Part shown: in pieces, positions 16,615-23,879 of the stretch
How positions within the stretch are numbered: position 1 is the stretch's first letter
How the letters are laid out: every line of letters starts with the position of its first letter
Source: Arthrobacter_D sp015752045
GTDB taxonomy: Bacteria > Actinomycetota > Actinomycetes > Actinomycetales > Micrococcaceae
Assembly (NCBI RefSeq): GCF_015752045.1
Contig: NZ_JADOUS010000007.1
Span: forward strand, 180,110 to 244,109
DNA: 64,000 nt
Direction: 5' to 3'
The notes under the pieces: generated by a model
Told to the model about the DNA's origin: nothing
Seen by the model: the letters and a program-made list of their open reading frames with translations, nothing else
Database searches by the model: none
Made by a program: the position numbers and the translations under genes

Positions 16615-18057
16615 GTGGATACTCACTCGCTCGCAGAACACGACACCATCCCCGACGACGCCGACACGCGCGTCAGGACGCTCCTGATCCTCGGTGCCTC
16701 CGGCGACCTGACCGGGCGCCTCCTCCTCCCGGGACTCGCGCGGCTCATCCGCCTCGGCCGGGCCGACGGGCTGAAGCTCGTGGGCGCGGGCTCCGACGAC
16801 TGGACCGACGAGCAGTGGCGTGACCGGCTGGACGACTCGTTCGCCCACGCGCGCGAGAAGGCGGACGACGCCGGACGGGCATCGCTGCAGCAGGTGCGCG
16901 ACGACAGCTGGTACCAGTTCCTCGACGTGACGAAGGACGGGCTGGCCGATCTGGTGCAGGGCCTCGAGGGTCCGGTGGCCATCTACTTCGCCCTGCCCCC
17001 GGCCGTCAGCCAGATGGCCTGCAGCGCACTCGGGCCGGATTCGCTGCCGAAGAGCACCCGCCTCGTGATGGAGAAGCCCTTCGGCACGGACCAGGCCAGC
17101 GCGCACACCCTCAACGAGAAGCTCTCGAAGCTGGTGCCCGAGCAGAACATCCACCGCGTGGACCATTTCCTCGGCAAGGCGACGGTGTTCAACATCCTCG
17201 GCCTGCGGTTCGCCAACCGCATCCTCGAGCCGGTCTGGAACAACCTGCACATCGAGAAGGTCGAGGTGATCTTCGACGAGGACCTCGCGCTCGAGAACCG
17301 GGCCCGTTACTACGACGGCGCCGGCGCGCTGCGCGACATGATCCAGAGCCACCTGCTGCACGTCATGGCACTCCTGGCCCTGAACGCGCCGTCCACCCTG
17401 CACGAGAGGGACCTCCGCGACCACATCGGTTCCATCCTCCGGGCCAGCACGGTGGACCTGGACAGTCCGGGCAGCAGCCGCCGGGCACGCTACGCGGCGG
17501 GCACGATCGGCGACCGGCAGATCCCCGACTATGCGGCCGAGACCGGCGTCGACCCGGAGAAGGGCACCGAGACGCTCGCGGAGATCACCGTGTCCATCAA
17601 CAACGAACGCTGGTCCGGCGTGCCGTTCGTCCTCCGCTCCGGCAAGGCGCTCGGTATCAAGCGCAAGGAGGCCGTCATCACCTTCCGGCCGGTGAGCCAC
17701 CTGCCGGTGGGCTTCACGGGCCAGGACGCACCGACGAAGCTGCGTATCGGGTTCGGCCCCGACACGCTGCAGCTGGAGATCGACGTCAACGGGCCCGGCG
17801 ACATCTTCTCCTTGGACCGGGCGACCCTGAGCGCCGACCTGAACCAGACGGACCTGCTGCCCTACGGCGAGGTGATCGAGGGTGTCCTCGCCGGCGATCC
17901 GACGCTCTCGGTCCGCGGCGACACCGCGGAGGACTGCTGGCGCATCGTGGAGCCGGTCCTCGAGGCGTGGTCGGAGGGCCGCGTGCCCCTCGAGGAGTAC
18001 CGGGCAGGCTCGGACGGACCGGAGGCGTGGCCGTCGTCGCACGGCCGGAAGGAGTAG
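16615..18057 (+). CDS. zwf: glucose-6-phosphate dehydrogenase
   Basis: Catalyses oxidation of glucose 6-phosphate to 6-phosphogluconolactone, entering the pentose phosphate pathway. The 480-residue protein has the nucleotide-binding loop ILGASGDLTGRLLLPGL near the N-terminus and the catalytic motif RVDHFLGKATVFNIL. It also has EKPFGTDQASA and FVLRSGKALGIKRKEAVI. The frame is open well upstream, but that sequence is Arg/Pro-rich and non-conserved. The GTG at 16615 (VDTHSLAEHD) is the most reasonable start, although its ribosome-binding site is weak. It is transcribed divergently from ffh and stands alone, not in an opcA/pgl operon. Confidence 0.9.
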   Translation: MDTHSLAEHDTIPDDADTRVRTLLILGASGDLTGRLLLPGLARLIRLGRADGLKLVGAGSDDWTDEQWRDRLDDSFAHAREKADDAGRASLQQVRDDSWYQFLDVTKDGLADLVQGLEGPVAIYFALPPAVSQMACSALGPDSLPKSTRLVMEKPFGTDQASAHTLNEKLSKLVPEQNIHRVDHFLGKATVFNILGLRFANRILEPVWNNLHIEKVEVIFDEDLALENRARYYDGAGALRDMIQSHLLHVMALLALNAPSTLHERDLRDHIGSILRASTVDLDSPGSSRRARYAAGTIGDRQIPDYAAETGVDPEKGTETLAEITVSINNERWSGVPFVLRSGKALGIKRKEAVITFRPVSHLPVGFTGQDAPTKLRIGFGPDTLQLEIDVNGPGDIFSLDRATLSADLNQTDLLPYGEVIEGVLAGDPTLSVRGDTAEDCWRIVEPVLEAWSEGRVPLEEYRAGSDGPEAWPSSHGRKE

Positions 18058-18093
18058 GCCGCAAGGAGTCCGTCCGATGCGGCCGACCCATGC

Positions 18094-18162
18094 GCCCACC
18101 GACTCATCCTGGTCGATGGGCATCACGCAGGATGCCCCCTGAGGAGGGCGAGTCGGTGGGCA
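18094..18162. repeat. 69-bp palindromic repeat, copy A
   Basis: The element begins GCCCACCGACTC and ends GAGTCGGTGGGC plus A, a 12-bp terminal inverted repeat. An inner palindromic part contains gggcat and gatgcccc. A second element of identical length and about 75-80% identity lies at 19193-19261. Copy A lies in the convergent gap between zwf and the SRPBCC gene. It encodes no protein and looks like a REP- or MITE-like structured repeat that could also act as a hairpin in RNA. Confidence 0.7.
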
Positions 18163-18225
18163 GAGGGATCAGCGCCGAACCCACCTGAGTGGGCTGATCG
18201 GGTGCACCGGAGGGAGTTCCGGCGC

Positions 18226-18708
18226 TCAGACGCTCGCGCGGGCCAGCAACTCGTCGAGCTGCTCGTAGGCTTCGCCGAGGCCGCCCTCCATCCCGGACTG
18301 CGCCGTGCCGTCCCGGGCCTCCATGCTCGGATAGACGGCACGGGCGCTCAGCCGCGTCCTGCCGCCGGGCAGGTCCTGGAAGGTCAGGAACTCGATGCTG
18401 ACGACGTCGGGGTAGCCGTCGTACTCGAAGGTCTGGATCGCGAAGTCGTTCTCCCGGACCGTATGGAAGACGCCGCTGAACACGTGGTCGACGCCGTCCG
18501 GGCCGGTGTGGGTGTAGCGGTAGCTGCCGCCGGTCCGGAAGGAATAGTGGTCGATGCCCAGCTTCAGACGTCGCGGGCCCAGCCACTGAGCGACGAGATC
18601 GGGGTCCGCGTACGCGTGGAAGACCTCCCTCACGGGATGGTCGAACTCGCGGTCGAAGTCGATGAAGGGCAGGCCCTCCGGGATGGTGAGTTTCAGGGCA
18701 TTGCTCAT
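18226..18708 (-). CDS. SRPBCC (AHSA1-type) domain protein
   Basis: This 160-residue protein has the START/Bet-v1-like AHSA1 fold with the N-terminal REFDHPVREVFHAYADPDLV signature and the following QWLGPRRLKL. The fold forms a hydrophobic cavity for small ligands; the function is not known. Its ATG at 18708 overlaps the arsR stop by 4 nt. This arsR-SRPBCC coupling is very common in actinobacteria, with the SRPBCC protein thought to be the regulated effector. The pair is flanked on both sides by the 69-bp palindromic repeat. Confidence 0.88.
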   Translation of the reverse strand: MSNALKLTIPEGLPFIDFDREFDHPVREVFHAYADPDLVAQWLGPRRLKLGIDHYSFRTGGSYRYTHTGPDGVDHVFSGVFHTVRENDFAIQTFEYDGYPDVVSIEFLTFQDLPGGRTRLSARAVYPSMEARDGTAQSGMEGGLGEAYEQLDELLARASV

Positions 18709-19061
18709 GACGAGTCCTTTGCCTGCGAGCCGCGTGCAGCGGCCCGGGTGGTGAGCACGGCGTCGAGGCCGCGGAACTGCTCCTCGTGGATCAGCCGGTA
18801 CTGGTCGATCCAGGCGGTGAGCGCCTCCAGTCGTGCAGGGTTCAGGTGGACGGGCCGGCGCTGGGCGTCCCGCGTGCGCGTGACGAGTCCCGCCTGCTCG
18901 AGGACCTGGATGTGCTTCGAGATCGCCTGTTTGGTAATCGCGAAGGGTTCCGCCAGTTCGTTGACCGTGGCCGGACCCCGGCTGAGCCGGGCGATGAGGC
19001 GGCGGCGGACGGGATCGGCCAGCGCCAGGAAGGCGAGGTCGAGGCGTTCGTCGTCGGTCAC
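18705..19061 (-). CDS. ArsR-family transcriptional regulator
   Basis: This 118-residue winged-helix repressor begins MTDDERLDLAFLALADPVRR. The helix-turn-helix region is TVNELAEPFAITKQAISKHI, followed by the wing VLEQAGLVTRTRDAQRRPVH. No Cys-based metal site is visible, so it is the non-metal subtype linked to SRPBCC genes, and the inducer is unknown. It probably represses its own operon through the 22-bp inverted repeat 48 nt upstream of its start. Confidence 0.9.
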   Translation of the reverse strand: MTDDERLDLAFLALADPVRRRLIARLSRGPATVNELAEPFAITKQAISKHIQVLEQAGLVTRTRDAQRRPVHLNPARLEALTAWIDQYRLIHEEQFRGLDAVLTTRAAARGSQAKDSS

Positions 19062-19108
19062 GGGTCACGCTCCGGGTGTTCGACCACTGCGTCGATCAAC
19101 GAGTTCAT

Positions 19109-19130
19109 TGATCAACCAGATGGTTGTTCA
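19109..19130. promoter_or_regulatory. operator candidate for the ArsR regulator
   Basis: TGATCAACCA and TGGTTGTTCA (arms 19109-19118 and 19121-19130, spacer GA) form an inverted repeat with one mismatch, 48 nt before the arsR start. Sequence, symmetry and position fit an autoregulatory ArsR site. It is much more AT-rich than its surroundings. Confidence 0.55.
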
Positions 19131-19192
19131 AGGGTAGTCCCGCTGTTCGGGCAAGGGCAAGGGGCCGGCTTCCTCTTTCTACGGACCCGTGT

Positions 19193-19261
19193 GCCCACCG
19201 ACTCGCGCTTGTCGCGTGGCATGTCGCGGGATGCCCCCTGATTAGGACGAGTCGATGGGCA
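19193..19261. repeat. 69-bp palindromic repeat, copy B
   Basis: Same length and architecture as copy A. It begins GCCCACCGACTC, has ggatgccccctga in the middle, and ends GAGTCGATGGGC plus A (one mismatch in the terminal arm). It lies upstream of arsR and downstream of glnK. With copy A it brackets the arsR-SRPBCC operon in direct orientation, 1,099 bp apart start to start. Confidence 0.7.
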
Positions 19262-19287
19262 GGACCGTCGAGGGCCGGCACAGCAGG

Positions 19288-19316
19288 ACGCCCGGCCGGA
19301 TATCCCGGCCGGGCGT
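19288..19316. terminator. terminator of the amtB-glnK operon
   Basis: ACGCCCGGCCGG (19288-19299), loop ATATC and CCGGCCGGGCGT (19305-19316) form a perfect 12-bp stem, 30 nt past the glnK stop. It serves leftward transcripts. Confidence 0.75.
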
Positions 19317-19345
19317 TCTTGGCGGTGCTTCAGGTGCGGGGCTGC

Positions 19346-19684
19346 CTACAGGGCCGCGTCTCCGCGTTCGCCGGTGCGGACGCGGACGGCTTCCTCGACC
19401 GGGATGACCCACACCTTGCCGTCCCCGGCGCGGCCGGTGTTGGCGGTGGAGACCAGGACGTCGACGATGTCGGTCACCCACGCATCCGCGACGAGGACCT
19501 CGACGCGCGCTTTCTGCAGGAGGTCCACGGTGTATTCGGCCCCGCGGTAGACCTCGGTGTGACCGCGCTGGCGGCCGTAGCCGCTCGCCTGGCTCACGGT
19601 GAGGCCCTGCACCCCGTAGTTCTCCAGGGCTCCCCGGACGCCGTCGAGCTTGTCGGGCCGGACGATGGCTGTGACCAGTTTCAT
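19346..19684 (-). CDS. glnK: PII nitrogen regulatory protein
   Basis: This 112-residue PII signal protein senses ATP/ADP and 2-oxoglutarate and gates the ammonium channel. It begins MKLVTAIVRPDKLDGVRGAL. The T-loop GYGRQRGHTEVYRGAEYTVD carries Tyr51, the residue modified by GlnD (adenylylated in actinobacteria). The C-terminal GDGKVWVIPVEEAVRVRTGERG completes the fold. It overlaps the amtB stop by 4 nt, so channel and regulator are translationally coupled. Linkage to amtB makes GlnK the better name than GlnB. No glnD follows; the next downstream gene is arsR. Confidence 0.94.
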   Translation of the reverse strand: MKLVTAIVRPDKLDGVRGALENYGVQGLTVSQASGYGRQRGHTEVYRGAEYTVDLLQKARVEVLVADAWVTDIVDVLVSTANTGRAGDGKVWVIPVEEAVRVRTGERGDAAL

Positions 19685-21021
19685 GAATGTACGCCTTCCG
19701 TGACGTCCTGCTGCGCGGAGTTCTGCTTGGTGCTGTGCTTGGCGCCCTGCTGGGAGATCATCTGCTCGGCGAACGGGTGGAAGGATCCGCCCACGCCCAG
19801 CCCGCCGAATTCGTAGGCGGTCTCCGCGTGCTCGGTGAGGTCCACGCCGGACACCTCGTCGTCCGAGCTGATCCGGAAGCCGATGGTCTTGTGGATGGCG
19901 AGGCCGATGATCGCGGTCATGACCGCGGACAGGGCGATCGCGATCGCAGCGGCCACGATCTGCGCGACCAGCTGGCCGACGCCGCCGCCGTAGAGCAGGC
20001 CGCCACCCTCACCCTCGATGGGCAGCATGATGAAGCCGAGGGACAGCGTGCCGACGATCCCGGCCACGAGGTGGACGGCGACGACGTCGAGCGAGTCGTC
20101 GAACCCGAGCCGGTACTTGATGCCGACCGCGAGGGCGCAGACCGCGCCGGAGACGAGGCCGAGGCAGAGGGCGCCGACGGGGCTGACGTTCGCGCAGGCC
20201 GGGGTGATGGCCACGAGGCCGGCGACGATGCCCGACGCGGCGCCGAGCGAGGTGGGGCGTCCGTCACGGATGCGCTCGGTCATGAGCCAGCCGACCATAG
20301 CTGCCGCGGGGGCTGCCATGGTGTTGACCCAGATCAGACCCGCTTCCTCGGCCGAGCCGGCCGCGCCGCCGTTGAAGCCGAACCAGCCGAACCACAGGAG
20401 CGCGGCCCCGAGCATCACGAACGGGATGTTGTGCGGGCGCTGTGCGGGGTCCTTGCCGAACCCCTGGCGCTTGCCGAGGATCAGGGCGAGGACCAGGGCT
20501 GCCACGCCGGCGCTGATGTGCACCACGGTGCCGCCCGCGAAGTCGACGGCTTCTCCGACCGCGCCGCCGACGGCGCCGTCGGCGCTCAGGAGGCCGCCGC
20601 CCCACACCATGAAGGCGAGGGGGCAGTAGACCAGGGTGACCCAGATGGGGACGAAGATCACCCAGGCACCGAACTTCGCCCGGTCGGCGATGGCACCGCT
20701 GATCAGCGCCACGGTGATGATGGCGAACGTCGCGCCGTACCCGGCGCCGATGAGGTCCTCGGTGCCGATGAGCCCGCTCATGCCGAACGAGGTGAACGGG
20801 TTGCCGAAGAGCTGGGCGATACCATCGCCGCCGGTCATCGAGTAGCCCCAGAGGACCCACACGATCCCCACGAGTCCGACGGCGATGAAGCTCATCATCA
20901 TCATGTTGAGGGCGGCCTTGGCGCGGGTCATGCCGCCGTAGAAGAAGGCGAGCCCGGGGGTCATGAGAAGTACGAGGGCGGCTGAGATCATCACCCAGAC
21001 GTGGCCTGCTGTCAGATCCAT
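19681..21021 (-). CDS. amtB: ammonium transporter Amt
   Basis: This 446-residue membrane channel has about eleven transmembrane helices. Family motifs include TPGLAFFYGGMTRAKAALNM near the N-terminus, DFAGGTVVHISAGVAALVLA (pore entrance and first His region) and DDSLDVVAVHLVAGIVGTLS with the second pore His. The short cytoplasmic tail (about 395-446) is the usual GlnK contact region. The ATG at 21021 follows GGAAGGA. A further 26 codons upstream are open but have no motif support. A GlnR-like box lies 82 nt upstream, which fits nitrogen control. Confidence 0.94.
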   Translation of the reverse strand: MDLTAGHVWVMISAALVLLMTPGLAFFYGGMTRAKAALNMMMMSFIAVGLVGIVWVLWGYSMTGGDGIAQLFGNPFTSFGMSGLIGTEDLIGAGYGATFAIITVALISGAIADRAKFGAWVIFVPIWVTLVYCPLAFMVWGGGLLSADGAVGGAVGEAVDFAGGTVVHISAGVAALVLALILGKRQGFGKDPAQRPHNIPFVMLGAALLWFGWFGFNGGAAGSAEEAGLIWVNTMAAPAAAMVGWLMTERIRDGRPTSLGAASGIVAGLVAITPACANVSPVGALCLGLVSGAVCALAVGIKYRLGFDDSLDVVAVHLVAGIVGTLSLGFIMLPIEGEGGGLLYGGGVGQLVAQIVAAAIAIALSAVMTAIIGLAIHKTIGFRISSDDEVSGVDLTEHAETAYEFGGLGVGGSFHPFAEQMISQQGAKHSTKQNSAQQDVTEGVHS

Positions 21022-21102
21022 CAAACACGATCCTTCCAAAGGTGCGGGGACTTCCCGCTCCTCCAGAATGCGATGGCCGTGTTTCGGTCCCGGGGGCATC
21101 GT

Positions 21103-21118
21103 GTTGCGCGCAGGTTAC
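21103..21118 (-). promoter_or_regulatory. possible GlnR-type box upstream of amtB
   Basis: On the minus strand the site reads GTAACctgcgcGCAAC, which fits the published GlnR half-site pattern GTnAC-n6-GnAAC. It ends 82 nt before the amtB start. Only one good box is clear; the second expected box is poor (GTCACagggtcTTTAC about 24 nt further upstream). Whether this organism uses GlnR or AmtR is not visible in the window. Confidence 0.4.
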
Positions 21119-21226
21119 GGGCGGAGCGTCGGAGTAAAGACCCTGTGACGCTCGTGTTTCCTGCAGGTTTCCCGGCCCGCCGGGCCTTGACGCGGAGCGG
21201 CTCGCAGCCCGCTCCCGCCGACGGTC

Positions 21227-22420
21227 CTAGCTGAGCAGGGCGTCGACGAATCCCTCGGCGTCGAACGGCGCGAGATCGTCGGCACCCTCGCCCAGCCCGA
21301 TCAGCTTCACGGGCACACCGAGGCTGCGCTGGATGGCGACGACGATGCCGCCCTTGGCGGTCCCGTCCAGCTTGGTGAGGACGATGCCGGTGATGTTCAC
21401 GACCTCGGCGAACACGCGGGCCTGGTTGAGGCCGTTCTGGCCCGTGGTCGCGTCCAGGACGAGGAGCACCTCGTCCACGGTGCCCTGCTTCTCGATGACG
21501 CGCTTGACCTTGCCGAGCTCGTCCATCAGGCCCACCTTGTTCTGCAGGCGCCCGGCGGTGTCGATGAGCACGACGTCGACCTCCTGCTCGATGCCGGTCT
21601 TGACCGCCTCGAACGCGACGGACGCGGGATCGGCGCCGTCGACGTCGGACTTCACCGTCGGCACGCCGACACGGGCACCCCAGGTGGCCAGCTGCTCGGC
21701 GGCGGCCGCGCGGAACGTGTCCGCGGCGCCGAGGAGCACGTCCTTGTCATCGGCGACGAGCACGCGCGCGAGCTTGCCGACCGTGGTGGTCTTGCCGACT
21801 CCGTTGACGCCGACCACCATGACGATGGCCGGACGGTCGGCGTGGCGCTGGGTGGCCAGGGACCGGTCCATCGTGGGATCGACGAGCTTCACGAGTTCCT
21901 CGCGGAGCATGTCCCTGACCTCGGCGGGGTTGCGGCTGCCCGTCACCTTCACGCGCTCGCGCAGCGCGTCGACGAGTTCCATGGTGGGCTCGGTGCCGAG
22001 GTCGGCCATGAGGAGGGTCTCCTCCACCTCGTCCCAGACATCCTCGTCGATGTTGTCCCGGGACAGGAGGGCGAGGAGGCCCTTGCCGAGGGCGTTGTTG
22101 GACCGCACCAGGCGGGCGCGCAACCGGGCGAGCCGGCCCTGGACGGGATCGACGGTGTCCAGGCGCGGGGCGGGCGCCTCCTCCAGGCCGCTGAGGTCGT
22201 TCGGGACGAGCACCCCGGTCGGCAGGCCGTCCGGCCGCTCCAGGACGTCCGTGGACGTGGCGCCGTGCGTCCCGCCGCCCTCCACCTGGTCATCGGGGTC
22301 CCGGGGCGAGGAGTACATGCCGGGAGGGGTCCGTCTGCCGCGCACGAGGAGGATCGCGAGCGACCCGATCACGGCGAGCGCGAGGATGACGAAGATGACA
22401 GGCAGGAGGATGTCGTTCAC
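21227..22420 (-). CDS. ftsY: SRP receptor GTPase FtsY
   Basis: Docks SRP-ribosome complexes at the membrane by pairing with Ffh. This 397-residue protein has an N-terminal membrane anchor (ILLPVIFVILALAVIGSLAI), a linker of about 60 residues, and the N and G domains. GTPase motifs are VVGVNGVGKTTTVGKLA, DTFRAAAAEQL, DTAGRLQNK and TKLDGTAKGGI. The transmembrane start is characteristic of actinobacterial FtsY. The start is GTG at 22420 with GAAGGTGG upstream. The usual smc-ftsY adjacency is broken here by an oppositely oriented MFS gene. Confidence 0.95.
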   Translation of the reverse strand: MNDILLPVIFVILALAVIGSLAILLVRGRRTPPGMYSSPRDPDDQVEGGGTHGATSTDVLERPDGLPTGVLVPNDLSGLEEAPAPRLDTVDPVQGRLARLRARLVRSNNALGKGLLALLSRDNIDEDVWDEVEETLLMADLGTEPTMELVDALRERVKVTGSRNPAEVRDMLREELVKLVDPTMDRSLATQRHADRPAIVMVVGVNGVGKTTTVGKLARVLVADDKDVLLGAADTFRAAAAEQLATWGARVGVPTVKSDVDGADPASVAFEAVKTGIEQEVDVVLIDTAGRLQNKVGLMDELGKVKRVIEKQGTVDEVLLVLDATTGQNGLNQARVFAEVVNITGIVLTKLDGTAKGGIVVAIQRSLGVPVKLIGLGEGADDLAPFDAEGFVDALLS

Positions 22421-22496
22421 TGATCCACCTTCTCATATGGGTCCTGCAGGCATGGATTGAGCCCCGGCCCCGAGGCAGTGACAGAATGCGAGGACC

Positions 22497-23879
22497 ATGG
22501 CCGGATTCCCTCGCATACCCAAGAACTCCCCCTTCCGGATCTCCCGCCCGGGACGACGGACGGGAGACGGCGCCACACCCGTCGAGGAGCGGCAGCGGAT
22601 CCCCCGGGAGATCCGGGTCCTCATCGCGGCCGCGTTCGTCATCGCGATCGGGTTCGGCCTCGTGGCGCCGATCCTGCCGCAATTCGCGCAGAGTTTCGAC
22701 GTGGGGGTCACCGCGTCGGCCGTGATCGTGAGTGCGTTCGCGTTCACGCGCCTCGTCTTCGCGCCCGCGGGTGGCCGCCTCGTGGAGCGGCTCGGCGAAC
22801 GGCCCGTCTATATCGTCGGGCTGCTCATCGTGGCCCTGTCCACCGCTGCCTGCGCCTTCGCCGCCGACTACTGGCAGCTCCTCGTCTTCCGCGCCCTCGG
22901 CGGTATCGGCTCGACGATGTTCACGGTCTCCGCGATGGGCCTGATCGTGCGGCTCGCCCCGCCGGCCATCCGCGGCCGGGTGTCCGGTGCGTATGCCACC
23001 GCGTTCCTCCTCGGCAGCATCGGCGGTCCGATCGTGGGCGGCCTGCTCGCCCGGTTCGGCCTGCGGGTGCCGTTCCTCGTCTACGCGGCAGCCCTGCTGG
23101 TCGCCTCAGCGGTCGTCTTCTTCCAGCTGAAGGACACCTCGCTCTCGGAACGCAAGGCGGCGCGCAGCAAGCCGGCACTGACGGTCCGTGAGGCGCTCAC
23201 GGACTCCGGGTACCGGGCGGCGCTGGCGTCCAGCTTCACCAACGGCTGGTCCTCCTTCGGCGTCCGGATGGCGCTGGTGCCGCTGTTCGCGGACGCGGTC
23301 CTCGGAGCGGGTACGGAGATCGCCGGCATCTCCCTCGCCTTCTTCGCAGCGGGGACGGCGCTCGCCCTCACGGTGTCCGGCGGGCTCGCCGACTCGCTGG
23401 GCCGGCGGCCGCTCGTGATCACGGGGCTCCTCGTGAACGGGGCCGCGATGATCGCCCTCGGCTTCTCCGGGAACGTGCCGGTGTTCCTCGCCCTGTGCGT
23501 CGTGGCGGGCATCGGCACCGGCCTCCTCAATCCGGCACAGCAGGCCGCGGTGGCCGACGTCATCGGCAACGACCGCAGCGGCGGAAGGGTCCTCGCGACC
23601 TTCCAGATGAGCTCCGACTTCGGAGCCATCCTCGGCCCGATCCTCGCCGGCCTCATCATCGACCAGCTGCCCTTCGGCTCCTTCGCCCTCGCCTTCACCG
23701 TGACCGGCGTCCTGGCCGCTCTCGCCGCCGTCGTCTGGACGCTGTCCCGGGAGACACTGTCCCGGGAGACGCTGTCCCGTCCGGACCGCACCCCCGCGGC
23801 CGCCCCCGACGGCGACGACCCGGCCGGCCGCCGCAGCTCCGGCCCGTCCACGGAGGAGCAGGGGACCCCGGGGTCCTAG
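22497..23879 (+). CDS. MFS transporter
   Basis: This 460-residue major facilitator superfamily transporter has 12 predicted membrane segments. It has the DHA1-like loop motif GGRLVERLGERPVYIVG between helices 2 and 3 and the equivalent GGLADSLGRRPLVITG in the second half, so a drug- or metabolite-efflux antiporter is likely. The C-terminal tail (about 415-460) is hydrophilic and contains LSRETLSRETLSRP, three copies of a 15-nt tandem repeat. The stop overlaps the convergent smc stop by 4 nt in the shared CTAG. It is inserted between ftsY and smc in the opposite direction. Confidence 0.88.
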   Translation: MAGFPRIPKNSPFRISRPGRRTGDGATPVEERQRIPREIRVLIAAAFVIAIGFGLVAPILPQFAQSFDVGVTASAVIVSAFAFTRLVFAPAGGRLVERLGERPVYIVGLLIVALSTAACAFAADYWQLLVFRALGGIGSTMFTVSAMGLIVRLAPPAIRGRVSGAYATAFLLGSIGGPIVGGLLARFGLRVPFLVYAAALLVASAVVFFQLKDTSLSERKAARSKPALTVREALTDSGYRAALASSFTNGWSSFGVRMALVPLFADAVLGAGTEIAGISLAFFAAGTALALTVSGGLADSLGRRPLVITGLLVNGAAMIALGFSGNVPVFLALCVVAGIGTGLLNPAQQAAVADVIGNDRSGGRVLATFQMSSDFGAILGPILAGLIIDQLPFGSFALAFTVTGVLAALAAVVWTLSRETLSRETLSRPDRTPAAAPDGDDPAGRRSSGPSTEEQGTPGS

